DNA of 64,000 nucleotides from Rhodococcus spelaei (lineage in GTDB: Bacteria > Actinomycetota > Actinomycetes > Mycobacteriales > Mycobacteriaceae). The position numbers were made by a program, and so were the translations under genes. Shown here in pieces: positions 16,580 to 24,899 of the stretch. The stretch spans positions 62,001-126,000 of the forward strand of contig NZ_VIGH01000004.1 of the NCBI RefSeq assembly GCF_006704125.1. Reading direction: 5' to 3'. Under the pieces are notes generated by a model, which was not told the origin of the DNA, did no database searches, and was given only the letters and a program-made list of their open reading frames with translations. How positions within the stretch are numbered: position 1 is the first letter of the stretch; every line of letters begins with the position of its first letter.

Positions 16580-17773
16580 CTACGGGGCGAGCCCCGCGTG
16601 CACTGCGTTCAGGACGTCGGCGACGGCACCGGTGGCCGGTTGGAAGGCGCGGCCCAGGTCGGCTCCGACGGTCTCGATCTCGGCCACCGCATTCGCGCCG
16701 ACCGGGTGCGCCACCGCGGCGGTCCGGACCACACCGATCTGCGCGTTCGTGTCCGCGGTCAGCTGTGCGAGTTGCTGCGGCGCCGCGTCGGCGGCGGTGC
16801 GCACGGCCGCCACCACCTCGTGGCCGCCGGGCATGGCCTCGACCTGCGCCACGGCCTGCCTGGTGGCAGCGGTGATCGCCGGCGGATCGACGACCGGGGC
16901 GTCGGGGATGACGAACTCGACCGGCTCGGTGCTGGTGTCGCCGGCGCCGAACGCGGCGCCCGCGACACCGCCGACGATCGCGCCTGCAGTGCCCGCCACC
17001 ACGGCGACGGGGATGCCGGCGACGGCTGCGCCTGCTGCGGCACCGATACCGGTTCCGATCGCTCCGTTCGTCACGGTGCCGACGCCCGGCCACACGACCG
17101 TCCCCATGCCCATGCCGATGTTGCCACCGATCGTTCCGCCGATCAGCCCACCGACGACCGCGGCCGGCACACCCGCGACCGTGGCCGCGCCCAGCCCACC
17201 CGCCGTCGCACCGGCGATCGTCGCCGCGGCGACCTTGTCCGACCGCGAGGCCTCGATTCCGATCGAGCGCCAGAAGGTGGCCATCTGGGCCTCGGCCACG
17301 GCAGCGGAGTTGTTGGTCTTCTCCATGTCTTCCTTGCTGAGCCAGTTCGGCTTCGCGGCAATGAAGTCACCGAGCCGCAGCATGTCCCGCGGCGCCTCGA
17401 TCGGCGCGACCGGCGCGACGGGCTCGGGCAGGTGCAACGTCTGGACGGTGGCCGGGGCGACCGGGGCCTCGTCGTAGGTCGGCACTGAGCGGGTCGGCAC
17501 GTTGTCGTACTCGACGGGCGGTGCGACCCAGTACTGGCGCGGCTCGGCAGGCTCGGGGGCCGGTTCGGGAGCAGGTGCGGGTGCGGCCTCGGGCTTGGGT
17601 GTGGAGTCGCCGACACCCGGCTGTTCGGCCTCGTCCGTCATCACGCCGGGCTGCACCGGCGCGGCCAGGGCGGTGCCGGCGCAGGCGACGGCCATGGCCA
17701 GCGGAATCGTGCCGGCGACGGCAACCCGCTCGGCCACCTGACGCCGCCTGCTCTTGAATGTGTGCATCCCCAT
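16580..17773 (-). CDS. Secreted protein with central glycine-zipper region
   Basis: 397 residues. A long signal peptide (about 1-38) starts with KSRRRQ and ends ALAAP. A Pro/Ala/Glu-rich segment (about 50-120) follows, then a central stretch (about 180-285) almost wholly of Gly, Ala, Val and Ile with GxxxG repeats (GGLIGGTIGGNIGMGMG), then a helical C-terminal domain. Glycine-zipper regions can pack in membranes or form insoluble assemblies; relatives in Rhodococcus are, from memory, labelled insoluble domain protein. The start follows GGGGGGACATC. The function is unknown; a surface or envelope role is likely. Confidence 0.75.
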   Translation of the reverse strand: MGMHTFKSRRRQVAERVAVAGTIPLAMAVACAGTALAAPVQPGVMTDEAEQPGVGDSTPKPEAAPAPAPEPAPEPAEPRQYWVAPPVEYDNVPTRSVPTYDEAPVAPATVQTLHLPEPVAPVAPIEAPRDMLRLGDFIAAKPNWLSKEDMEKTNNSAAVAEAQMATFWRSIGIEASRSDKVAAATIAGATAGGLGAATVAGVPAAVVGGLIGGTIGGNIGMGMGTVVWPGVGTVTNGAIGTGIGAAAGAAVAGIPVAVVAGTAGAIVGGVAGAAFGAGDTSTEPVEFVIPDAPVVDPPAITAATRQAVAQVEAMPGGHEVVAAVRTAADAAPQQLAQLTADTNAQIGVVRTAAVAHPVGANAVAEIETVGADLGRAFQPATGAVADVLNAVHAGLAP

Positions 17774-17915
17774 GATGTCCCCCCGATGTCTTTCGTTTGT
17801 TGCTCAGTCGGGGGTGAGTTGGTGCCGACACACGAAGCGACCACGTGCGCGGTCAGCGCCGTGGACCTGGTCGATGCGTTGTCCGTCCGAAAGGCCGGTG
17901 TGAATCCCCCCGCGT

Positions 17916-19004
17916 CTACCCCCGACCGGCGAGTGTAGCGGGTTCGGGCAAATCGTCGTCGTCGCGGAGTTCCACGGTGACCCGCCCGGCCCGGTCGTAC
18001 TCGACCCGTCGAACTCGGGTTCCGTGTTCGGAGACGATGGTGGCCAGGGCGTCCCGGCCTGCCGGCAGGGACCGTGCGGTGAGGGTCCCGTCCGAGCAGG
18101 AGTCCAGTTCGTCGACGAGTCCCGCCCGGATCCGTGTCACCGTCTCGGCGGGGGTGTCGGCGAGGCCGCCGTCGTCGAGCAGGATGACGCGTGCACCCCG
18201 TCGCCGCGCCGAGTCTGCGGCCGCACACACCGCCTCGTCGGAGGCGAAGACCGGCGCCCGCAGGGTGTCGCGCAGTCGGGATTCCAGTACCGCGCATTCC
18301 TCGCGTTCTCCGGCCGAGAACTCGTGTCCGTCCGCGGAGGCCTGCAGGATCGGGCGGGCGAGGTGGTCCAGCCGGGTGAGTTGGGTGTCGCGTTCGCGGA
18401 GCACGGCCTGCGTCATGGCCTCGTCCGCGGCCCGTTCGGATTCCCGTTCCCGCAGCCGGAACACCGCGAACCCGAGCGGCCGGATGCTGTATGCGAAGAA
18501 CACCGACATCAGGACGGGAGCGAGGTTGATCGAGGCCAGTCGGATTCCGGTACCCCAGCCTTGGCCGGTGGAGTCGGCCCAGGCGCCGCTGGTGAGGATC
18601 ATCAGAGCGGCACCGGTGAAGGCGTACGCCGCGCGTCCGCGCACCGACATGTAGACGAGAACCACGGTCACGGCGCGAATCTGCCAGGCGGAGTCCAGCG
18701 TCCAGCCGGGCACCGGCAGCTGCCACAGGACCAGTGCGCACGCGACGGGCCCCAAGGCGGTCAATGCGATCGTGTGGGCGGTCGGCAGCGGGTCACCCGG
18801 CACGGTGATGATCACCGTCGCTCCCGCGGTGACGAGCGCCGCCGCCAGGATGGTCGGCCAGATCCGGTGTACCCCATCGAGATTGGCCAGGGCCGCCACT
18901 GTGAAGCTCAGGCAGAACAGGGCCACCGCCACTTTCGCGGCCGGACGGTCCATGCCGAGCAGGACGCGCACGTCCCGGAAGTCGCGGGACGAGGACCGGG
19001 TCAT
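17916..19004 (-). CDS. Integral membrane partner of sensor kinase, cassette 1
   Basis: 362 residues, family not recognised. About six hydrophobic segments lie in residues 20-190, with a conserved VPGDPLPTAHTIALTALGP loop. A coiled helix follows (RLRERESERAADEA) and then DTQLTRLDHLARPIL, which sits where a kinase phospho-acceptor helix would be. No N, G1 or G2 ATP-binding boxes are visible in the C-terminal domain. The ATG at 19004 forms an ATGA with the kinase stop. A paralogue is encoded at 20664-21731. It may be a pseudokinase or accessory sensor for the neighbouring kinase; this is inference. Confidence 0.7.
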   Translation of the reverse strand: MTRSSSRDFRDVRVLLGMDRPAAKVAVALFCLSFTVAALANLDGVHRIWPTILAAALVTAGATVIITVPGDPLPTAHTIALTALGPVACALVLWQLPVPGWTLDSAWQIRAVTVVLVYMSVRGRAAYAFTGAALMILTSGAWADSTGQGWGTGIRLASINLAPVLMSVFFAYSIRPLGFAVFRLRERESERAADEAMTQAVLRERDTQLTRLDHLARPILQASADGHEFSAGEREECAVLESRLRDTLRAPVFASDEAVCAAADSARRRGARVILLDDGGLADTPAETVTRIRAGLVDELDSCSDGTLTARSLPAGRDALATIVSEHGTRVRRVEYDRAGRVTVELRDDDDLPEPATLAGRG

Positions 19005-20188
19005 GACGGCACCGTCCAGCGCAGTGTCACCCGGGTGCCGCGGTGTGCGGCGGAACGGATCTCGGCGGTGCCGCCGGGCACGGACGCCATGCGCGCGCGG
19101 ATGCTCACGCTGATACCCAGTCCGTACGGCGGAACCCGGTCGGGGTCGAACCCTCGGCCGTTGTCGGCGACGAGCACCTGCAGGCCATCGGTGTCGACGT
19201 CGATCGCGACGATCCGGTCCGCCGTCAGGTCCGGACCGTCCGCGTGCTGGAGGCTGTTTCGGAGCGCCTCGGCCGCGGCGGATGCCATCGCGCGACACGC
19301 CTCGCGGGGGATGGTGACGGCCGAGGTCACCCGGACGTCGGTGTCGACGTCGCCGTGTTCGTCGACCTCCACCAGCGCGGAGCGGATCAACCCGACCGCG
19401 GCCTCCGTGTCGAGGTCCTCGGTGGCGACGTCGCTGGCGCGTAGCCGGTCGAGTTCGCGCAGCGCGACGCCCGACTGTTCGCTGAGCTGGTCGGTGTTGC
19501 CGCGGCGTGAGAGGCCGAGCAGCGTCGACATGACGCGGTCGTGGATCAGTGCGTCGAACCGCTTGCGCTCGACGTCCCGCGCGGCGACGGCGGCGGTTGC
19601 CGTGGACTGCCGCATCGCCGCGGCGCGCGTGCCGTCGAGGGTTCGGCCGGACTGGACCGCGGCGATGGTCGCGACGACGTACATGCTGTTGGTCATCACG
19701 ACATTGAAGATCTCCGGCGCCAGTGTGCTTTCCGGACCGTCCCGGGTGATGTGCCGGATCAGTTCCGCCGCTGCGGAGCTGAGCACGAGGTATACCAAGC
19801 TCGGGATGGGCCGCCAGCTCAGCGCCGTGGCCATGGCGACCAGGCCGGGGAGCGCGAACAGCCACACCTCGCGGGTGGGCGGGATGTTTCCCTGCAGCGT
19901 GGGCAACCAGGCGACCGCGGCGACGAGGTAGGTCGCGGCCCCGAGGGTGCCGAGGCCGCGAACCCACCGCAGGTCCCGGGCGTAGCTGGCGGGCCACAGC
20001 GCGAGCATGGGAGCGAAGACGATGACCGCGGCGACCGGGGTGTACCACGGCGCGAGTGCATGGGACTGGGCGATGAGGACGGGGATCAGCACCACGCCGA
20101 AGAACAATGCGCCGACGCCGATCACGCGGGCGAAGGTGCGGATGACCTTCGCTTCGGCGTCGCCGATCCCGTTGTCGCGGCCGGTCAT
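19001..20188 (-). CDS. Sensor histidine kinase, cassette 1
   Basis: 395 residues. Several membrane helices fill about residues 22-190. A HisKA_3-like dimerisation segment follows (KRFDALIHDRVMSTLLGLSR, candidate His about 220), then a HATPase_c domain with N box EALRNSLQHA, G1 DNGRGFDPDRV and G2-like GLGISVSIRARM. It should autophosphorylate in response to an unknown envelope signal. The upstream regulator gene lacks a receiver, so this kinase has no obvious cognate Asp; the full response regulator of cassette 2 is a candidate target. It is overlapped by the membrane partner and starts 25 bases after the regulator gene. Confidence 0.85.
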   Translation of the reverse strand: MTGRDNGIGDAEAKVIRTFARVIGVGALFFGVVLIPVLIAQSHALAPWYTPVAAVIVFAPMLALWPASYARDLRWVRGLGTLGAATYLVAAVAWLPTLQGNIPPTREVWLFALPGLVAMATALSWRPIPSLVYLVLSSAAAELIRHITRDGPESTLAPEIFNVVMTNSMYVVATIAAVQSGRTLDGTRAAAMRQSTATAAVAARDVERKRFDALIHDRVMSTLLGLSRRGNTDQLSEQSGVALRELDRLRASDVATEDLDTEAAVGLIRSALVEVDEHGDVDTDVRVTSAVTIPREACRAMASAAAEALRNSLQHADGPDLTADRIVAIDVDTDGLQVLVADNGRGFDPDRVPPYGLGISVSIRARMASVPGGTAEIRSAAHRGTRVTLRWTVPS

Positions 20189-20213
20189 TCGCGCACGCCC
20201 GGCGGCGAGTGGC

Positions 20214-20528
20214 TCACAGTTCGTCGAGCGAGATCAGCCCGTCCTGCACGGCGCGGGCGACGAGTGCGGCCTTCGTGGGGGCCGACCGGCCGACCTGGCT
20301 GTACTTCGCGCGGATCCGTGCCAGGTGCGTGTTGACGGTGCCGATGGACAGGAACAGGTCCGCGGCGACGGTGTTCTTGGAGTCGCAGCGCAGCCACCGC
20401 AGCAGTACCTCGACCTCGCGCGGCGACAGCGACGGCTTCCGCATGGCCTGCGGTGACATGGCGTGCGGCGTCGGTCGGACCGCGAGAGCGGATGATCGGT
20501 GGAGGTACTGGTCCAGTGCAGCGGTCAT
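20214..20528 (-). CDS. Short LuxR-type DNA-binding protein lacking a receiver domain
   Basis: 104 residues. Only a LuxR/NarL helix-turn-helix is present (LSPREVEVLLRWLRCDSKNT, then LSIGTVNTHLARIRAKYSQV), with the same C-terminal extension (GRSAPTKAALVARAVQDG) as the full response regulator at 22918-23613 (GRPARTKTELYKRAVEDG). The ATG at 20528 follows GGGGAGTAACGAC. No phosphorylatable Asp exists, so it is either constitutive, regulated by partner binding, or a truncated relative of the second cassette's regulator. It is first in its operon. Confidence 0.82.
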   Translation of the reverse strand: MTAALDQYLHRSSALAVRPTPHAMSPQAMRKPSLSPREVEVLLRWLRCDSKNTVAADLFLSIGTVNTHLARIRAKYSQVGRSAPTKAALVARAVQDGLISLDEL

Positions 20529-20663
20529 GTCGTTACTCCCCAAGCTACGGCCGAAAATGGGGGCTCGACCCCACGTCGCGAGTCCCCTGTGCGATATGAC
20601 GGTAGGTGTTGACTCGACGATTGCCGAGACGGCAGTTCCCTGCCCGTAGAAATAGGGGCACGC

Positions 20664-21731
20664 TCACGCTTGTGGGTCGGAGGCGGCGACCTCACCGGCA
20701 ACCGGGACCGCGGCCGGGCGACCCGCATGGTCGAACTCGGTGCGCCGGACACCGTCCGCCCCGCTGACCAGGATCGTTGCCATCGACGCCCGACGCGGCG
20801 GCAGGACCCGGACGGTGACCGCTCCGTCGGTGGCCGAGGTGAGCTCGGCCGCGACCGACCCGAGAAACCGCGCGCGGGTGTCCGCGGACGAGTGGTCCAT
20901 GGCCTTGTCGTCGAGGAGGATCACCTCGACCCCGCGACCGCGGGCGGCGCGGGCGGCGGCGTCCACCGCCGGGTCGGACAGTCCCGGGGCGCGCAGCAGG
21001 TCGCGCAGGTGTGCTTCGAGCAGTCGGCAGGCGAGGCGTTCGTCCTCGTCGAGGTTGTCGCCGCTGCCGATCCGCTCGAGCTGGGGTCTGGCCAGCTCGT
21101 CGAGTCGGCTCAGCTGGCGGTCGCGCTCCTCGAGCACGGCGGTGTCCGCGGCCTCGGCGGCGATCCGTCGGGTGGTCTGCTCCCGCAGACGGAACACCGC
21201 CAGGGCGGACGGTCGGATGGTGAACGCGAAGAAGGTCGCCATCAGCAGCGGCGCCAGGTTGATTACCGAGATGGCGAGGCCGTGGGCGGCGCCCTGACCG
21301 GTCAGTGTCGACCACACCACGCAGGTCGTGATCGTCGCGACCATGCCCAGCCAGGCGAAGGCGGTCCGGCCCCGCACCCCCATGAACGCGTAGATCGCGG
21401 TGACCGCGCCGAGTGGCCACATCTGCAGCGGACTGGACACCGGGATCGGCAGCACGCCCAGCACCAACGCGCAGGCGACCGGACCGATCGCGGTCATCGC
21501 CAAGGTCGGGTAAAGAGGGAGTGGATCGCCGGGTACCCGGACCAGCGCGACCGCGCCGACCGTCACGATCACCACGGCGAGCAGCATCGGCCCGTACGCG
21601 GTGATGCCCTCGCTCGATGCCGCCGCGACCACGAGGAAGGTCAGCGAGTAGAAGGAGACGAGAAGCCGCGCCGCGACGCTCTGCATGCCGACCATCCCAC
21701 TGATGTCGTAACTGCTCGGGGACGGCGTCAC
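20664..21731 (-). CDS. Integral membrane partner of sensor kinase, cassette 2
   Basis: 355 residues, clear paralogue of the protein at 17916-19004: VRVPGDPLPLYPTLAMTAIG corresponds to its VPGDPLP loop, and RDRQLSRLDELARPQL to RDTQLTRLDHLARPIL. Here the His of the first copy is Glu, which argues against a phospho-acceptor role in this family. About six membrane segments are followed by a cytosolic domain with GVEVILLDDKAMDHSS. The GTG at 21731 overlaps the kinase stop (GTGA). The function is unknown; fixed co-occurrence with the kinases suggests a signalling complex. Confidence 0.72.
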   Translation of the reverse strand: MTPSPSSYDISGMVGMQSVAARLLVSFYSLTFLVVAAASSEGITAYGPMLLAVVIVTVGAVALVRVPGDPLPLYPTLAMTAIGPVACALVLGVLPIPVSSPLQMWPLGAVTAIYAFMGVRGRTAFAWLGMVATITTCVVWSTLTGQGAAHGLAISVINLAPLLMATFFAFTIRPSALAVFRLREQTTRRIAAEAADTAVLEERDRQLSRLDELARPQLERIGSGDNLDEDERLACRLLEAHLRDLLRAPGLSDPAVDAAARAARGRGVEVILLDDKAMDHSSADTRARFLGSVAAELTSATDGAVTVRVLPPRRASMATILVSGADGVRRTEFDHAGRPAAVPVAGEVAASDPQA

Positions 21732-22921
21732 GTCTCGCTCCAGGAAAGGTGCACCCGGGTTCCGTCGGACGGGCGGGAGTCGATGCGGGCGGATCCACCG
21801 GGCAGTTGCCGCATCCGGCCGACGATGCTGACCGCGAGGCCGAGTCGGTGGGGGGGAACGGTTCTCGGATCGAACCCCTTCCCGTTGTCGGAGACCCGGA
21901 CCGACAGCAGGTCGGGGGTCAGCGCGACCTCGACGGCACGGTCCGCGTCGTCGCCGGCGTGCCGGATGCTGTTGCGCAGAGCCTCGGCCAGGGCTGCCCC
22001 GACGGCGCGGGTGGCCTCGGCGGGCATGGTCAGCGAGTCGGCCTGCTGCCTTCGGTTGATCTTGAGGACGACGTTCTCGTCCACATCGGTCGCGGCGGTG
22101 CGCAGGTGGGTGAGGATCTCGGCGCTGTCGAACCGTTCGTGCAGGCCGGTTCCGGTGCGCAGGGCGTCGAGTTGTCGCATCGTGCTGCGGGACTGCCTGC
22201 TCACGCTGGTCGTGGCCCCGAGCCGCGAGGCGGACAGCAGGGTCGACATCACGCCGTCGTGGATGAGGGCGTCGAACCGTTCGCGTTCGACGGCGCGGGC
22301 ACGGCTGGCGGCGGCCGAGGCGGCGGCCGCGTGCGTGGAGTCGGTGGTCGCGTCGAGCAGTCGGCCGGTGCGCAGCGCCATCACCGCCGCGCCGACGAAC
22401 AGGGTACAGAACATGATCGTGAACGCGATGTCCGGGATCAGCGGGCTGGTGATGCTTCCGTCGCGGGCGATGTGGTTGAGGATCTGGACGCCGGCGCAGC
22501 CAACGATCATGTGCGCGAACGCAACTGCCGGACGACACGCCGCGACGGCGGCGAGGCTGGCAACTCCGGGGAAGGCGGACAGCCACACTCCCTCCCCGTT
22601 CGTCAGCGAGGGACCGTGCCAGGCCAGTGGCCAGGTCGCGACCGCGACCAGGTAGATGACGGCGGCGGCGGCGGCCGACACCCGCAGTACCCGGGTGTCG
22701 GGCAGGAAGGACGTCAGGCCGAAGGCGATGCCGGATCCGAACACGGTCACCGCGGCCACCGGGGTCCACCACGGGGCGAGGTGGGTGTCCTCGGACAGGA
22801 TCGTGGGCAGCAGGAGCAGGAGGTAGAAGAGGTATCCCGCCGCGGTGAACATCGCGAAGGCCCGGAGGATCCGGTCGGTGGCCTCGCGGCGGGCCACGGC
22901 CGCGGCGCCCGGCGACGTCAT
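21728..22921 (-). CDS. Sensor histidine kinase, cassette 2
   Basis: 397 residues, paralogue of the kinase at 19001-20188. Membrane segments cover about residues 20-200. The phospho-acceptor region is RERFDALIHDGVMSTLLSAS, and the HATPase boxes are EALRNSIRHAGDDA, DNGKGFDPRTV and GLAVSIVGRM. The ATG at 22921 makes an ATGA with the response-regulator stop, and its own stop makes a GTGA with the membrane partner, so all three are translationally coupled. The likely partner is the response regulator just upstream. The signal is unknown; the kinase lies beside the SipW-type secretion locus. Confidence 0.86.
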   Translation of the reverse strand: MTSPGAAAVARREATDRILRAFAMFTAAGYLFYLLLLLPTILSEDTHLAPWWTPVAAVTVFGSGIAFGLTSFLPDTRVLRVSAAAAAVIYLVAVATWPLAWHGPSLTNGEGVWLSAFPGVASLAAVAACRPAVAFAHMIVGCAGVQILNHIARDGSITSPLIPDIAFTIMFCTLFVGAAVMALRTGRLLDATTDSTHAAAASAAASRARAVERERFDALIHDGVMSTLLSASRLGATTSVSRQSRSTMRQLDALRTGTGLHERFDSAEILTHLRTAATDVDENVVLKINRRQQADSLTMPAEATRAVGAALAEALRNSIRHAGDDADRAVEVALTPDLLSVRVSDNGKGFDPRTVPPHRLGLAVSIVGRMRQLPGGSARIDSRPSDGTRVHLSWSET

Positions 22922-23613
22922 CCGTGGTCGGGGTGCTGCGGGACCGGCAGCCAGCCGTCTTCCACGGCACGCTTGTACAGCTCGGTCTTGGTGCGCGCGG
23001 GCCTGCCTGCTTCCGCGTACTTCGCGCGGATGCGGGCGAGGTAGTCGTTGACGGTGTGCGGGGCGAGTCCGGTGAGGCTCGCGACTCGTGCGGCCTTCTC
23101 GCCGGATGCATAGAGTGCCAACACATCTCGTTGTCGGGGGCTGAGTCCGACGTCGAGGAGTCCGGGGTCGCCGTCGATCGCGGCGGCCCACTCGGTGGTG
23201 ACGACCTGCTCGCCGCGGGCGGCCGCTGCGATCGCGGCGATGACGGTGGCGTTGGGCTCGGACTTGCGGAGCACTCCGAGCACCCCGGCCTTGGCCGCGA
23301 GCCGCACGAGGTAGGGGTTCTCCGCGCCGGTGAACACGAGGGTCTCGAGGCCGGCGTCCCGCAACTGTTCCACGTTCGACTTGGGGGACGAGCCGTCCGA
23401 CAGCCGCAGGTCCAGGATGACCAGGTCCAGCGCGACGCCCTGCGCGAGTAGTTCGGGAACGGTCGCGGCGGAGGCGGCGATCGCGAGGTCGGACTCGTCG
23501 GCGAGCATCGTCTCGAGCCCGATCACCACCGACTCGTGGTCCTCGACGATGCCGATCCGGCGCGGGCCCGCGCCGGATCGGTTGTCGTCTGTATTCGCCG
23601 CGTTTTCTGTCAT
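22918..23613 (-). CDS. NarL/FixJ-family response regulator, cassette 2
   Basis: 231 residues: receiver domain (about 18-135) with acidic pocket GIVEDHE and phospho-Asp in LVILDLRLSDG, conserved Thr in LVFTGAENPY and Lys in VLRKSEP, then a LuxR helix-turn-helix (LSPRQRDVLALYASGEKAAR, TGLAPHTVNDYLARIRAKYA). The ATG at 23613 follows GAGGACCACAA; another ATG at 23628 has no good ribosome site. It is divergent from the exported-protein locus across 556 bp and is the best local candidate to control it (inference from position). Confidence 0.87.
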   Translation of the reverse strand: MTENAANTDDNRSGAGPRRIGIVEDHESVVIGLETMLADESDLAIAASAATVPELLAQGVALDLVILDLRLSDGSSPKSNVEQLRDAGLETLVFTGAENPYLVRLAAKAGVLGVLRKSEPNATVIAAIAAAARGEQVVTTEWAAAIDGDPGLLDVGLSPRQRDVLALYASGEKAARVASLTGLAPHTVNDYLARIRAKYAEAGRPARTKTELYKRAVEDGWLPVPQHPDHG

Positions 23614-24169
23614 TTGTGGTCCTCGCACACCGGGCGCCTGAGCCGTCCCGTGTGGGCAGACTGCAGCAAACCGTAACAGTCGGTGGGGACGGCGGGATTC
23701 GGGTGAATCGGGAAGATTCTAGGACGGGTCGATTCGCGATGTGCGGGATGTCCCACTCTCGGCTCGGCACTCGGCGAACCGACGCTACGGCACGATTCAA
23801 GGCGCCGGTATCTGCCGAATGAGGGACATCCTCCGCCCCGCTCCAGTAGCGAATACCCGCTGGTAGGAGATACTGTTGCTCTTAGTCAGGCGAAGGATGA
23901 AGGGACAACTGGACAACCAACCAAGATCATTTGAACGTTTGACCAGAAAACTCCCGATTCTGTCCCGCCTCTGTGATAAACACATCCAATCGCGAACCGG
24001 ATTCCGGCCATGGGCACTCGCTTGATGGACGCCAGTTACGACGTCGCGACCCCTTGAATCGAGCGCGGATGTCCGAAACCGAGCCCACCCGACCTGGGCG
24101 CACGTAACCAGATCCGACTACCCGTTTCTCTCCCTGACCCCCAGCGGGGGTCCGACGAAAGCTGAGCAC
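23614..24169. promoter_or_regulatory. Long divergent intergenic region upstream of the SipW-type secretion locus
   Basis: 556 bases with no convincing gene, visibly AT-richer than its surroundings in about 23840-24000. It must hold the promoters of the response-regulator operon (leftward) and of the exported-protein locus (rightward). A perfect hairpin, GACCCCC-AGC-GGGGGTC (24136-24152), lies 17 bases before the first exported-protein ATG, and no strong ribosome site separates them, so it could modulate translation or be a processing site. A short minus-strand reading frame at 23797-23985 lacks support. No riboswitch family was recognised. Confidence 0.6.
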
Positions 24170-24715
24170 ATGAACAAGCAGACCAAGGGCGCCATCGCCG
24201 CCGGCGCGGCCGCACTCCTCCTCGCCGGTGGTGCCGGCACCATGGCCGCGTGGAATTCCACGCAGTCCCTCGGTGGCGGCACCGTCAGCTCGGGTAAGTT
24301 GACCCTGAGCACCGTCGCCGGCAGCACCGGCTGGAAGTGGGTCAACGGCCCGCAGGTCGGCCAGGCGTTCAACCCGGCGAGCGACCTGCTCGTCCCCGGC
24401 GACCAGGTCGCCTACAACGCGGTCGTCGCCATCGGCGCGCAGGGTAAGAATCTGTCCGCGAAGCTGACCGCCGACGCCGCCAGCATCACGGGCACGAACG
24501 GCCTCGACACCGCGCTCACCAACGTCGTCACCGCGGACGTGGACGGCACCAGCCTCCCGACCGGTGCGGGCGGCGCCACGGTGACCAGCGCGCAGGACAA
24601 CAAGAACGTCAACGTGCACGTCAACTTCACGCTGCCGACCAGCGTGGCGGGTACCACGGCGCAGAACGGCACGGTCAACCTGTCGAACTTCGCCGTCACT
24701 CTGACCCAGCAGTAG
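24170..24715 (+). CDS. Alternate-type signal peptide exported protein A1
   Basis: 181 residues. The N-terminus (MNKQTKGAIAAGAAALLLAG, then GAGTMAAWNS) is the actinobacterial alternate-signal type exported by SipW-like peptidases (TIGR04089-like): a short KxTKGA lead, an Ala/Gly-rich core and an aromatic residue after the AA. The mature part (about 28-181) is Thr/Ser/Asn/Val-rich and beta-strand-like (LLVPGDQVAYNAVVAIGAQG, NVNVHVNFTLPTSVAGTTAQ), with no Cys. That resembles CalY/TasA-like surface or fibre subunits. A paralogue is at 27227-27754. A strong hairpin follows 34 bases after the stop, so this gene may be made in excess over those downstream. Confidence 0.82.
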   Translation: MNKQTKGAIAAGAAALLLAGGAGTMAAWNSTQSLGGGTVSSGKLTLSTVAGSTGWKWVNGPQVGQAFNPASDLLVPGDQVAYNAVVAIGAQGKNLSAKLTADAASITGTNGLDTALTNVVTADVDGTSLPTGAGGATVTSAQDNKNVNVHVNFTLPTSVAGTTAQNGTVNLSNFAVTLTQQ

Positions 24716-24748
24716 GTCGCTGACCCGCCCGCCGCTCTCGCGGCGGAC

Positions 24749-24815
24749 TCCGCGAACGCGCCGACCGGCCCATCCGAACCCCGGATCCGGGTGGTCCGGC
24801 CGGCGTGTTCGCGGA
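24749..24815 (+). terminator. Long hairpin between exported proteins A1 and B1 (partial terminator candidate)
   Basis: TCCGCGAAC at 24749 pairs with GTTCGCGGA ending at 24815. The stem continues through about 23 positions with few mismatches and contains a nested CCCGGATCCGGG palindrome. It lies in the 184-base gap inside an otherwise tightly packed operon. A leaky terminator or RNA-stabilising structure here would raise A1 mRNA over the downstream peptidase genes. Confidence 0.55.
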
Positions 24816-24899
24816 ATTCGGTTCGGGCCCAACGGCTCTCACACTTCCGGCGCGGCGCCGCGCCTCACCGCTTCACCCACGCACGAAAGGTCCCAGCGA

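Noticed and set aside
23797-23985. 62-codon minus-strand reading frame in the long divergent gap
   Set aside because: AT-rich, no ribosome site, no recognisable domain, and it lies in what must be promoter DNA; treated as chance.
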